DNA of 64,000 nt from an uncultured bacterium. GTDB lineage: Bacteria; Vulcanimicrobiota; Xenobia; Xenobiales; Xenobiaceae. Positions 15,322-24,018 of this stretch are shown one piece after another. Each line of letters opens with the position of its first letter. The first letter of the stretch is position 1. The stretch is taken from the NCBI GenBank assembly GCA_934621605.1, contig CAKTUZ010000010.1:1-64000 (forward strand), in the 5' to 3' direction. The notes below the pieces were generated by a model that saw nothing but the letters and a program-made list of their open reading frames with translations, did no database searches and was not told the DNA's origin. Both the position numbers and the translations under genes were made by a program.

Positions 15322-16467
15322 GTGTCTGAATTAACCGATTTACAAGAATTCTTAAAAAGTGATTTGCCGGTTTTAGAATTTAATAACCTCGGCCTACCAA
15401 CTTCTGATTCCCAGAATCAACAGGAGCACTGGCTCCGCTTAGCTGCTAGTAACTTACGCGGCTTTAATAAACAGCCCTGTGTAGTCAGACGCAGTATCAA
15501 GTACAATGATGTGCAAACTGAAGTTAGACGTTGGAGTGAAGAAAATTTTCTACCCCTAAAAAACGAAAACGAAACTTCAGTCACTCTTTTTATAGGAGAG
15601 GACGCCTGTCTTTACCAAAGCATTTTGGACGGACAACGCATTTTGCGCCACGATCCTGGCGATGAAATAGTTGAAGATATCTATATATACAATAGAATCG
15701 ACAATCCTCTGGGCATTCAGTTAGAACGGATTCGCTGCCTAGTAATCTCTGTGCTGTACGAAATCGGTTATATCAATTGGCCTTGTCTGAGCACTGCGGA
15801 ACGTCTAGCTTTAGTATCCCATAAAAGCGGCAGCGCCGAAGCCAAACAAGCTTTAGATTCACTTTACGAAGGCGATCAAACTTCTACTTTGGAAATGTTT
15901 TTAGGCCATGCCACCAATGAAAAAATTAAACAAGAAATTTGGGAAGCTGGTAAGCGAGGCAAATTTCGCCTTAATACCAAAGCTATGCTGTGGTTATTAA
16001 AACGCCCCGACTGGAATACAAACAGCTGTGTCACCTTTATGGCTCTGGGCATTGCGGCGGAACATCCCCAAGAGACTTCTCAACTTATGCTCCACCCCAA
16101 TAATCTGGTGCGTCTTCACTTAGCAGATCTTATAGACAATATGGAAGTTTTATTGGAATGGCTAGGTTGGGAAAACAACCCGGCTGTCCGCCGCCGCATT
16201 TTGCTAAGCTTGCAAAGAACAACTTCTCCAGCAGCTTTGATATCCAAAATAAAGGCTACCGAAGCTTCGGGAACTGTCGCCTCCCAGTCTACAAAAACAA
16301 AATTTAACTCTGAGATTATCGGTTGGGTACTAGCCAATTGGCGTCAAGGTTTTGTAGATGAAAGCATAAAATCCGCTTTACAAGAAGCTACATGTCTGCC
16401 TATAGGCAAAAATAATCAAAAAAAAATTAAGGATCTAATAAAACAGTACAGCTTTATTAAATCCTAA
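15322..16467 (+). CDS. Unknown protein, possibly helical-repeat
   Basis: A 381-residue soluble protein without signal peptide or membrane segment. I do not recognise a family. Residues about 180-330 are rich in helices with a HEAT-like feel (KQALDSLYEG, NPAVRRRILLSLQ), and the C-terminus is lysine-rich. The GTG start at 15322 follows a weak GAAGCGAG. It faces away from the PilT block and ends 25 bases before a convergent gene. The position suggests, but does not show, a link to the pilus ATPases. Confidence 0.6.
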   Translation: MSELTDLQEFLKSDLPVLEFNNLGLPTSDSQNQQEHWLRLAASNLRGFNKQPCVVRRSIKYNDVQTEVRRWSEENFLPLKNENETSVTLFIGEDACLYQSILDGQRILRHDPGDEIVEDIYIYNRIDNPLGIQLERIRCLVISVLYEIGYINWPCLSTAERLALVSHKSGSAEAKQALDSLYEGDQTSTLEMFLGHATNEKIKQEIWEAGKRGKFRLNTKAMLWLLKRPDWNTNSCVTFMALGIAAEHPQETSQLMLHPNNLVRLHLADLIDNMEVLLEWLGWENNPAVRRRILLSLQRTTSPAALISKIKATEASGTVASQSTKTKFNSEIIGWVLANWRQGFVDESIKSALQEATCLPIGKNNQKKIKDLIKQYSFIKS

Positions 16468-16492
16468 TATTCACGAAACAGGCAAGCCTCTT

Positions 16493-17263
16493 TTACTCCA
16501 AAGCTCGATCGACTATCTTGGCCCCTGCCACTTGCTCGACAAGTTGAGGGGAATGAGAGGCCAAGACCAAACAGCCATAAGCATCCTCCAGCTTAGGCAT
16601 TTGGCGACACACTTCCGAAGCTTTCTCCAACAAAACTTCGCGATCTCCATCATAATCAATAAGCTCTTTGGCGCCGTTAATAACTTCTTCCTGAAGGCGA
16701 CGCACCTTATCTTCCAGAGGAACGAAGATTTTTTCCAGTTCTTGTAAAGATGCAGCAAACTGTTCACCGCTTTCGTTATTCTGTAACGCCGCCGAACCCA
16801 ATGCACATATTATGTCTTTACTGTTATAAAGATTATCCCCAGTGGCAAGTGCCTGAACGCGAGCTGTAATATCATTAAAGGCGGCTATTCCCCCCATAAT
16901 CAGCTGCATCCCCACCCTTAGTTCCAATGCTTCTTCATTGTTTACAAAGGCTTCAAATTGCATAAGTCCCAAGTGTATTACATAATAGGTGTCATCTATA
17001 CTGGAGGCTAAAGAAGCAAGATAACTTTTCTCTGCTTCATTTTCCGGAATAGCCTTAAGCTCGTCTTTAATTTTAGCATAAGCCTCTTCTATAGTTTTAA
17101 ATATATCATATACGCTCTGCAAAAAAGCTTCCGGTGCAATTTCATGCCTACTGACTTGAGCGACCAGCTTTAGTAAACCGCTGTATCTTGACGTATCAGT
17201 TGCACTGGCAGCGGGAGAGGTTAATTCTTTTTCCGGCTGTTTACCAGAGGCCAAAGAATCCAT
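16493..17263 (-). CDS. Unknown helical protein, paralogue of 18908-19726
   Basis: A 256-residue, acidic, all-helical cytoplasmic protein. A segment around 88-128 (DDTYYVIHLGLMQFEAF, then LRVGMQLIMGGI) matches the protein at 18908-19726 (DDSYYIFKLAVMQLEMY, then IRVGLMLIKQAY) in spacing and residues, so the two are paralogues. This one lacks the N-terminal zinc finger of its relative. The C-terminal third looks coiled coil. The two flank the coiled-coil/hydrophobic protein at 17533-18795, suggesting a common system. Function unknown. Confidence 0.65.
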   Translation of the reverse strand: MDSLASGKQPEKELTSPAASATDTSRYSGLLKLVAQVSRHEIAPEAFLQSVYDIFKTIEEAYAKIKDELKAIPENEAEKSYLASLASSIDDTYYVIHLGLMQFEAFVNNEEALELRVGMQLIMGGIAAFNDITARVQALATGDNLYNSKDIICALGSAALQNNESGEQFAASLQELEKIFVPLEDKVRRLQEEVINGAKELIDYDGDREVLLEKASEVCRQMPKLEDAYGCLVLASHSPQLVEQVAGAKIVDRALE

Positions 17264-17453
17264 GAAAACTCCTCCAATAGTGTCAGTTAATTGCCAACCA
17301 AGGCCACACTAGCAATACCTTGGCGGCTACTCTCAATCATACTTTTCCAATTTGTTCTTTCTCTTCTGCTCCAACAAGGACAGCCCCTTGTCATGAAGCC
17401 CCTCAATAAAAAATTGGCACAAACAACCTACATTGCTCCCCTTGCCAGTCAAG

Positions 17454-17494
17454 AAAAAAAGAGAGCCGCCCAATACCACGTTTAGCCGACTCTC
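17454..17494 (-). terminator. Terminator after the coiled-coil/hydrophobic gene
   Basis: GAGAGTCG (17494-17487) pairs with CGGCTCTC (17468-17461), followed on the minus strand by seven Ts. Confidence 0.75.
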
Positions 17495-17532
17495 TCTTAT
17501 CAGCTCTCTACATAGAGAACGCCCTTTTCAAA

Positions 17533-18795
17533 TTAGTTAAAAAGATCATAACCAAATTTGGCAATTTCAGCTACAGCAGCTACGCCCAAAGCCACGGCAG
17601 CCACGGGAGCGCCCACGCCAGTCATAGCCGCAACACCAGCTACAGTAGTAGCTACACCAGACACAGCACTCAATGAGCCCTTAACGATTTTGTCGGTAGC
17701 CTCTTTATCGTTACTCTTGTCACCATCATTTTTGGCTTGTACGCCTTCAACGATATCTTTGACGCCTCCGGCGGTACCGAGAACCCCACCGGCTACCCCC
17801 AGAACTGGTACAACCTTAGAAGCGGTACCGGCTACGCCGCCAAGCTTACTGGCCGCCTTAGTTACACCGGAAACAGCCGCGCCGCTCTCGGCCGCCGCTC
17901 CCATTTTAGTGACAGCGTTGGTACCAACTTTGCCCAAAGTCTCAAGAGCAGTACCAGCAAAATCACTGGCACTCTTAGCATAGTTGAAACCATTAACTTC
18001 TTCGCCCTTAGCTAAAGCGATACTATCACTAGCGAAACCAACTACATCTGAAATTCCTCCCAGAGCGCTCATAGTCTTGCCACCAAAATTGCTATACTTA
18101 TCTAAGCCTTTGATAACTTTAGTCTCTCTGGCAGCGTCGCTGGAAGCATCGACAACTCCACCGGCGAACTTCTGAGTCTTACCTACAACTTTATCGCGGG
18201 CTCCATCGGCAGTGTTATACACTTCACCGATAACTTCACCGGCACTCTTGTCGTCCTTATCTTTCTCTTTGCCTTCAACCTTTTTGTCTCCGGTAGCTTT
18301 ATCGGAAGATTTACCCTCGGCAGCTTTTTTGTCGGAAGCTTGATTACCATTATTGAGAGCATTGTTTAAGCTGACAAAGTCTCTGGTATTGTCAACCTTC
18401 ACCGCAGCCTGATTAAACAAATCGTCCGTTAGGCTCTTGGAAACCTTCTCGTCTCCATCAAAAGCCTTCTTGGAAAGAGAATCACTCTTAAGCAAAGTAC
18501 TTATCTGATCGGAACCGGCTCCGCTACGAACGGCACTCTCTACTTTAGACTTAAGACTAATATCGTTTTTAGCTTTGGCTGCTTCATTTTTTTGATTTTG
18601 CTGAGCTTGTTTCTTTTCCTGAGCCTTTTTCTGCTCTTCGGCCTTTCTCTTAGCCTCGGCACGCTTGCGCTCTTCAGCCTTCCTTCTCTCTTCGGCTCTT
18701 CTGGCTTCTTCAGCACGACGCTGCTCTTCAGCGCGGCGCTGAGCCTCTATCTGTTGGGCATATGCAGACGAACTTCCTACTCCACTTACTGCCAT
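17533..18795 (-). CDS. Coiled-coil protein with Gly/Ala-rich hydrophobic C-terminus; effector-like
   Basis: About 420 residues. After a short MAVSGVGSSS start comes a long charged helix of EEQRRAEEARR-type heptads to about residue 75, then a Ser/Lys/Asp-rich linker to about 185. The C-terminal 220 residues are rich in Gly, Ala and Val with several amphipathic or hydrophobic stretches (VAGVAAMTGVGAPVAAVALG). No signal peptide is seen. The layout recalls membrane-inserting toxins and secreted effectors, but no family is recognised. ATG 18795 is preferred over 18813 because GGGTGAT sits just before it. The paralogous helical proteins on either side could be chaperones or immunity factors; this is conjecture. 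Confidence 0.65.
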   Translation of the reverse strand: MAVSGVGSSSAYAQQIEAQRRAEEQRRAEEARRAEERRKAEERKRAEAKRKAEEQKKAQEKKQAQQNQKNEAAKAKNDISLKSKVESAVRSGAGSDQISTLLKSDSLSKKAFDGDEKVSKSLTDDLFNQAAVKVDNTRDFVSLNNALNNGNQASDKKAAEGKSSDKATGDKKVEGKEKDKDDKSAGEVIGEVYNTADGARDKVVGKTQKFAGGVVDASSDAARETKVIKGLDKYSNFGGKTMSALGGISDVVGFASDSIALAKGEEVNGFNYAKSASDFAGTALETLGKVGTNAVTKMGAAAESGAAVSGVTKAASKLGGVAGTASKVVPVLGVAGGVLGTAGGVKDIVEGVQAKNDGDKSNDKEATDKIVKGSLSAVSGVATTVAGVAAMTGVGAPVAAVALGVAAVAEIAKFGYDLFN

Positions 18796-18907
18796 AACAA
18801 TCACCCGTCCCATCTGGTCATAATTGACTTATAGATACCGCAATCAAATTCATTTGTCTAGCTTATTTGAAGCCAGTTTCATTGAGTTAACATTTATTTT
18901 ACATCAA

Positions 18908-19726
18908 TTAGATAGCATTCTTCGGTTCAGGTTCATTAGAGTGAACGACCATAATGGCTTTAACCCAGTATTCATTGGCTTTGGAGGCAGCTTCTCGCGT
19001 ATCCAACAGAATTTCATAATTTTTACCGTCAAACTTTTTAGCTTGATCTAAAGCTTCATGGAAAGATCTGCAACCTTCATGCAAACATTCGTTAAGTATA
19101 TCATCGACATTACACACGGCGTCAAAGTAAGTATCAGCGTCTAATTCTCCCTTCACATAGGCGTTTATGGAAGGAGCCAAAAGATCTCTATTATCGATAA
19201 TATCGGGATCTTGTCGGTTTTTAGCATAAGACAAAAGCCAGTGTAGTCCTTGGTAAGCTTGTTTTATAAGCATAAGGCCCACTCTTATGGGTTGCAAATT
19301 GCCGGAGGAATACATTTCCAATTGCATAACTGCCAACTTGAAAATGTAATAAGAGTCATCACGGCGCATTTTTAAAGCTTTTAGATTCTTGGGCTCATCA
19401 ACTTTGTCTATAAAGGCGTCAACTTGAGCATACAGTTCTTCAAAATTTGCTACAACCGGAGTCAACATAAACTTAAATTTATCGATATCAGCAGAGGTAG
19501 AGACAGCTTTATTCAAACAAATATTTAAAGCTCGCAAGCAATCTTGAGCATCAAGGCAAGTAAAATCTCCCCCCCTTAGGAGAGCTGCCGCCGGAAGTTC
19601 AAGGTTACTTTGGCTGCTAGCAAACCCTTGCACAGCTAAAGGACGTTCCGAGCCACATTTCTGACAGACAGATTCATCAATATCATTGCTAAAACTGCAG
19701 ACAAAACAAATCCAATCAGTGCTCAT
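18908..19726 (-). CDS. Zinc-finger helical protein, paralogue of 16493-17263
   Basis: A 272-residue protein. The first 25 residues form a four-Cys zinc ribbon of the RanBP2/zinc-ribbon type (WICFVCSF..., VCQKCGSERP). The remainder is helical and shares the DDSYYIFKLAVMQLE and IRVGLMLIKQ segments with the 16493 protein. AAGGAG precedes the ATG. No enzyme motif is visible. The zinc ribbon suggests protein binding. Its arrangement with the coiled-coil protein between the paralogues is the main clue to function. Confidence 0.68.
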   Translation of the reverse strand: MSTDWICFVCSFSNDIDESVCQKCGSERPLAVQGFASSQSNLELPAAALLRGGDFTCLDAQDCLRALNICLNKAVSTSADIDKFKFMLTPVVANFEELYAQVDAFIDKVDEPKNLKALKMRRDDSYYIFKLAVMQLEMYSSGNLQPIRVGLMLIKQAYQGLHWLLSYAKNRQDPDIIDNRDLLAPSINAYVKGELDADTYFDAVCNVDDILNECLHEGCRSFHEALDQAKKFDGKNYEILLDTREAASKANEYWVKAIMVVHSNEPEPKNAI

Positions 19727-19830
19727 AGATTAATCTCCTTAAACTACAGACCCATCACCAATTAACACGAGTCATCCTAATTGTTAAAAAAATTAGTTTC
19801 ACTAAAAATAATCCCTGCTAAAGACAAAGT

Positions 19831-21024
19831 TTAGTCATCTTTAGAAACCAGAGGGACGCAAAGTTTAAATAAAGAAGGCCAAACAATAGAAGAAACGACT
19901 GCCAAAAGAACAACCGCCGCATTAAAACTTTCAGTAATTGCTCCCATTTTTAGTCCTAAATTGCCAAAGACTACTAGCAAAGTAAGGGGAGCCGCCAAAA
20001 TTAAAGAAGCGGTTATAGCTTCTTTTAAGCGACAACTCCAAGTCGGACGAGAAGTATTCCAAAGGGCTAAACAAGCGATAAAACGTACCACAAGCATAGA
20101 AATAAAAAGCAGGAAAAGCAACTTCCAGTCAGACTTGAGAGCCATATCCAACTTAAATTCCAAACCTACTCTGATAAAAAATACCGGTACAAAAAATCCG
20201 TTAGCTAAACTTAAAAATTTCATTTCCAGCGGCCCTTTGGCTCTAAATACATAACTAAACAAAGCTCCGGCCATAAAAGCGCCTAAGATAGCATCAACGC
20301 CTAAATGAATAGCTGCAGCAACCATAATAAACATAAGGGCCATACCAGCACGTACACCTATTTCCGAAGGATCGTGAGCAGTGACAACCCGGCTAAAATA
20401 CTCGGGACGCCACCAAACAGCCGAACGTAAAACAGTCAAAAGCACGTAAGCTAAAGCAAAAATCAGCAACATCTTCACAACGCTTACCACAAAAACAGTA
20501 TTAAAGCCGCCGGCCGTATTCCAAGCGGCCATAAAAGTAGCCGCCACAATACATACAAATTCTCCAATAGTGCCAACTATAAGCACTTGCTGACCAAAAG
20601 GTTTCTTACCCAAGCCGGTTTCTTGCAGCAACATAATGGGTAAACCGATAGAAATAGCCGCTAAAATCATCACTACAAAAGGCTGCAATTGAAAAAATGA
20701 AGCGCAAATATAAGAAGCAGCAAAAATTATGGCCACAATTCCGGCCATGGAAGCCAGCTTTTTTGGGCCAGAATTTTCTATAGAATGAAAATTCAGCTCT
20801 AAACCAGCACTAAACAACAACAGAAAAAAGCCTAATTCGCCTATCAGATAGCAGAAGTTGTCCAATGAAATCAATCTAAGTCCGTATGGACCGACCAAAA
20901 TACCATACAATATCTCTCCTATAGAAGCGGGCAAACGCAAAGGGCGACATAGTAACGGCACAAAGAAAGCACCAATAGCCAGAATCAGCAAATTGTTGGC
21001 CGTCTGTAAAGAAAATTCTTCCAT
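19831..21024 (-). CDS. Kef/CPA2-type cation:proton antiporter, membrane subunit
   Basis: About 397 residues with some 11-12 hydrophobic segments and the Na+/H+ exchanger-domain pattern (LPASIGEILYGILVGPYGL near the start, ILGAFMAGALFS mid-protein). Such proteins exchange K+ or Na+ for H+ across the membrane. The start is placed at ATG 21024: GGAGGAG lies within the end of the preceding gene, whose TAA stop sits one base before this ATG. The open frame could extend to 21063, but without a ribosome site. It is translationally coupled to the RCK-domain protein upstream. Confidence 0.9.
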   Translation of the reverse strand: MEEFSLQTANNLLILAIGAFFVPLLCRPLRLPASIGEILYGILVGPYGLRLISLDNFCYLIGELGFFLLLFSAGLELNFHSIENSGPKKLASMAGIVAIIFAASYICASFFQLQPFVVMILAAISIGLPIMLLQETGLGKKPFGQQVLIVGTIGEFVCIVAATFMAAWNTAGGFNTVFVVSVVKMLLIFALAYVLLTVLRSAVWWRPEYFSRVVTAHDPSEIGVRAGMALMFIMVAAAIHLGVDAILGAFMAGALFSYVFRAKGPLEMKFLSLANGFFVPVFFIRVGLEFKLDMALKSDWKLLFLLFISMLVVRFIACLALWNTSRPTWSCRLKEAITASLILAAPLTLLVVFGNLGLKMGAITESFNAAVVLLAVVSSIVWPSLFKLCVPLVSKDD

Positions 21025-21025
21025 C

Positions 21026-22522
21026 TTATCGTGCTCCTCCGGTTCCGTTAGCCTGTTTGGCATAGTCGGTTCTACCTCCGTGAGGTAAAACCATTACCGA
21101 ACAACTAGTACGCATAATAATTTGCCGCGATACATCAGGAGCCATAAGGGAAAAACGGTGATTCTGTCGATGGGCAAGAACCAATAAATCGGAGTCTTGC
21201 AAAAACCCCACAACTTTGTGAACCGGATTACCGTCTAAACAAACACTTTCGGCAGTGACAGAATACAAAGAGGCAATTTTAACCGCTTTCTGTAAACTTT
21301 TTTGCAACTCCAAGTTTTGTTCTTCTCCAGTGACCATTTCCTCCGGTTTAACCGCTAAACAAATAAAAGGTAAACCAAGAGAACGAACCAGCCCCAAAGC
21401 CAATTCTAAACTGCGCGGATGTTCCGGAGTTACTACATGCACAATTCGTTTATAAGGGAAAGAGCCTCGAGCAATTAAACAAGGCCGGTTGGCTTTATTC
21501 AACAAGTCCGTAATTTTATAGTTAAAAAGTCCCAGCAGTTGCCAGGCATTAAAAGAAGCGTCAGGTATCACCAAGCAGCCGCAGTCATTTTCTTCTAAAA
21601 TTTTGTGTAAATCAGGCTGCTTATTTCCGGGAATCTGCCAGGCAAAAGGCTTAATATTAACCTCTTCTTCATCTTTTACACTTTTTGCCAACCAAGCGGC
21701 CTCAGCTTCAATTTCTACAGGCGGCTCTTCTCCGTACCCCAAAGTCATGAATTGCGAACCGTAGGGCATAGGGAAATTGGAAAAACCGCTGCGGAAATAA
21801 GCAGCTACACGCGGCAGTACTATAGGATCGCCTATTAGAACCACTCTATCATCAGCCTCAAATACAGTATTACCGTGGGGAACAACTAATTTACCATCAC
21901 GATAAATAGCACCGACTAAATAAGCCTGAGGGTGAAGTTGCATAAGTGAACGACCAATTACCGCCGAATGGGGCAAAATTTTTACCTCAGAAATTTCTCC
22001 CATTCCCAAACCGATATTGTCGGCAATTTTGCGGGAAGAATCAATCTGAGCCAACATAACCGAAGCCATAACAGAACTGCGACAACTAACTTCCGCCCCC
22101 GTCTTTTTGAGAGCTACCATTTTTTCTTCACTGACAACTTGTGTATAAAGAAAAGGTATGGAAAATTCTTTTTGCATTAAATTGCAAAAAATTTCCGCTG
22201 CTTCATCGTCACCCAAAACAGCTATGGCCATTCTTACATCAGCTGCTTTCGCTCGCTGCAAAACCAAAAGACTGGATACATCTCCACAAATAATTTCATC
22301 TTCAGCATTTTCGCCCAAACTTTGACGATATTGCTCTACAGCCTCAGCGTCTTTATCTATAGCAATAACTTGCCAAGAAGAGCGAAGTCTTTTGGCAACT
22401 TCCCGACCGGTCTTTCCCAATCCAGCCACTAAAGCCTTAGGCTTTTCTGTCTTTTTTGCTAAAGGTAACTTCATTCCTATAGCTACAGCCTGATTTTGTA
22501 TTTCAGGTTTGGCTTCACTCAT
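21026..22522 (-). CDS. RCK/TrkA regulatory protein with C-terminal USP-like domain
   Basis: A 498-residue cytoplasmic protein. Residues about 28-150 form an RCK-N (TrkA-N) domain with the dinucleotide motif VAGLGKTGREVAKRL. Residues about 160-245 are RCK-C (PHSAVIGRSLMQLHPQAYLVGA...DRVVLIGD). Residues about 250-490 resemble one or two universal-stress-protein folds (IVHVVTPEHPRSLELAL, LVLAHRQNHRFS). The RCK domains sense NAD(H) or nucleotides to gate the antiporter encoded immediately downstream. In many Kef systems these domains are fused to the transporter; here they are separate. Adding USP folds suggests extra ATP or c-di-AMP input, which is inference. Confidence 0.88.
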   Translation of the reverse strand: MSEAKPEIQNQAVAIGMKLPLAKKTEKPKALVAGLGKTGREVAKRLRSSWQVIAIDKDAEAVEQYRQSLGENAEDEIICGDVSSLLVLQRAKAADVRMAIAVLGDDEAAEIFCNLMQKEFSIPFLYTQVVSEEKMVALKKTGAEVSCRSSVMASVMLAQIDSSRKIADNIGLGMGEISEVKILPHSAVIGRSLMQLHPQAYLVGAIYRDGKLVVPHGNTVFEADDRVVLIGDPIVLPRVAAYFRSGFSNFPMPYGSQFMTLGYGEEPPVEIEAEAAWLAKSVKDEEEVNIKPFAWQIPGNKQPDLHKILEENDCGCLVIPDASFNAWQLLGLFNYKITDLLNKANRPCLIARGSFPYKRIVHVVTPEHPRSLELALGLVRSLGLPFICLAVKPEEMVTGEEQNLELQKSLQKAVKIASLYSVTAESVCLDGNPVHKVVGFLQDSDLLVLAHRQNHRFSLMAPDVSRQIIMRTSCSVMVLPHGGRTDYAKQANGTGGAR

Positions 22523-22625
22523 CTCGTTTTGCGGCCTCTCTATACTGTTTTAATCCATTACTGTGCGGCCCATTCGCCCACGGCCTAATACTTCTTGTTT
22601 AGCAATATATTTCTTGCGCCCCCCC

Positions 22626-22671
22626 AAAAAAAAGAACTTGCTCAAATGTATACACAATTGAGCAAGTTCTT
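22626..22671 (-). terminator. Strong terminator of serC
   Basis: A perfect 14-bp inverted repeat (22632-22645 with 22658-22671, AAGAACTTGCTCAA) is followed on the minus strand by a T-run and then Gs. Confidence 0.92.
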
Positions 22672-22725
22672 CCCGAATATTTGCCTATTCGTCAGTCTTA
22701 CGCCTGCCAAATGGCAATCGATTTA

Positions 22726-23832
22726 CTAAGCGTTGTGACGTTGGAAGTCGGCCATAAATTCCACTAAGCGCTCCACGCCTTCGTAGGGGAAAGCGTTATA
22801 GATAGAAGCGCGGATACCGCCTACAGATCTGTGACCCTTAAGGCCAATCATACCGACAGCTTCAGCTTCTTGAGCGAATTTTTTCTCTAAATCTTCGCTG
22901 GGTAAGCGCCAAGTCACGTTCATTAAAGAGCGGTCAGCTTTAGCGGCGTGAGGAGCATAGAAACCATTGCTCTCATCAAGAGCTTTATAAAGGAGGGCAG
23001 CTTTCTTCTTATTGAGCTCGTACATCTTATCGAGACCGCCGATATCCTCTTCTAACCACTTTAGAACCAAACCAACCATGTAAATGGCAAATACAGGGCA
23101 GGTATTGTAAAGAGAGTGATTTTCGACGTGAGTCTTATAATTCATCATGATGGGACGCTTATCATCGGGGATAAGTTTCTTATAGAAATCGTCAGACATG
23201 ATGGACAAAGTGACGCCGGCCGGACCAACATTCTTCTGAGCGCCAGCATAAATCAAGCCATACTTGGTTACATCCATAGGACGACTTAAGAAGTCGGAAG
23301 AGGAATCGCATACCATAGGCACACCGTAAGAAGCGGGTTCACGATGGAACTCAAGACCATGAATAGTTTCGTTGGAAGTTACGTGGAAATAGGAGGCCTC
23401 GGGACGAACCTTGTAATCGCCGTCTTGAGGTAAGGTGCTGTAGTTGCTGTCTTTACCAGACCAAACAATGTCTACTCTGCCAACACGTTTAGCTTCAGCG
23501 GCAGCCTTCTTTGACCAAGTACCCTGCTCAAGGTAATCGGCACCGTTCTCACCTAAGAAATTGACGGGAACCATACTGAATTGAGTGGTAGCGCCACCCT
23601 GCAAAAACATTACGTAATAGTTGTCAGGGATATTCAAAAGACGGCGGAGTCTGGCTTCGGCGGTTTTAATAATACCATCGATAACTTTACCGCGATGAGA
23701 AAGTTCCATAACGGAAGCGCCAGCGCCGGGATAGCATACCAAATCACGCTGAGCCTCTTTCAAAACGGATAAAGGCAGAACGGCCGGACCAGCCGAGAAA
23801 TTGAATACGCGCTTCTCACATTCACAAGTCAT
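22726..23832 (-). CDS. serC: Phosphoserine aminotransferase
   Basis: A class V PLP aminotransferase, about 368 residues, that makes 3-phosphoserine from 3-phosphohydroxypyruvate and glutamate. It begins with FNFSAGPAVLPLSVL. It has FLQGGATTQF near 80 for PLP-phosphate contacts and YAGAQKNVGPAGVT containing the Schiff-base lysine. The ATG at 23832 is preferred because GGAGGG lies 11 bases upstream; an in-frame ATG at 23850 would include that site inside the gene. The product feeds serine, and thereby the glycine cleavage genes and serS. It is the last gene before a strong terminator. Confidence 0.95.
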   Translation of the reverse strand: MTCECEKRVFNFSAGPAVLPLSVLKEAQRDLVCYPGAGASVMELSHRGKVIDGIIKTAEARLRRLLNIPDNYYVMFLQGGATTQFSMVPVNFLGENGADYLEQGTWSKKAAAEAKRVGRVDIVWSGKDSNYSTLPQDGDYKVRPEASYFHVTSNETIHGLEFHREPASYGVPMVCDSSSDFLSRPMDVTKYGLIYAGAQKNVGPAGVTLSIMSDDFYKKLIPDDKRPIMMNYKTHVENHSLYNTCPVFAIYMVGLVLKWLEEDIGGLDKMYELNKKKAALLYKALDESNGFYAPHAAKADRSLMNVTWRLPSEDLEKKFAQEAEAVGMIGLKGHRSVGGIRASIYNAFPYEGVERLVEFMADFQRHNA

Positions 23833-24018
23833 TACTACATGACCCTCCATATAGGTTATTCTAATATTCCCTAAGCCAAAGGGCCCAAGGGACTACGACA
23901 ATTAGGACAAAAAAATCAAAATGCGTTTCTGTTATATCGAACAACGCAGGCTCTGAGTTTCGCCTGCTAATCCAAAAAAGCCTGCCTAATTAAAAGCTTA
24001 AATTAGAGACAAAAAAAA

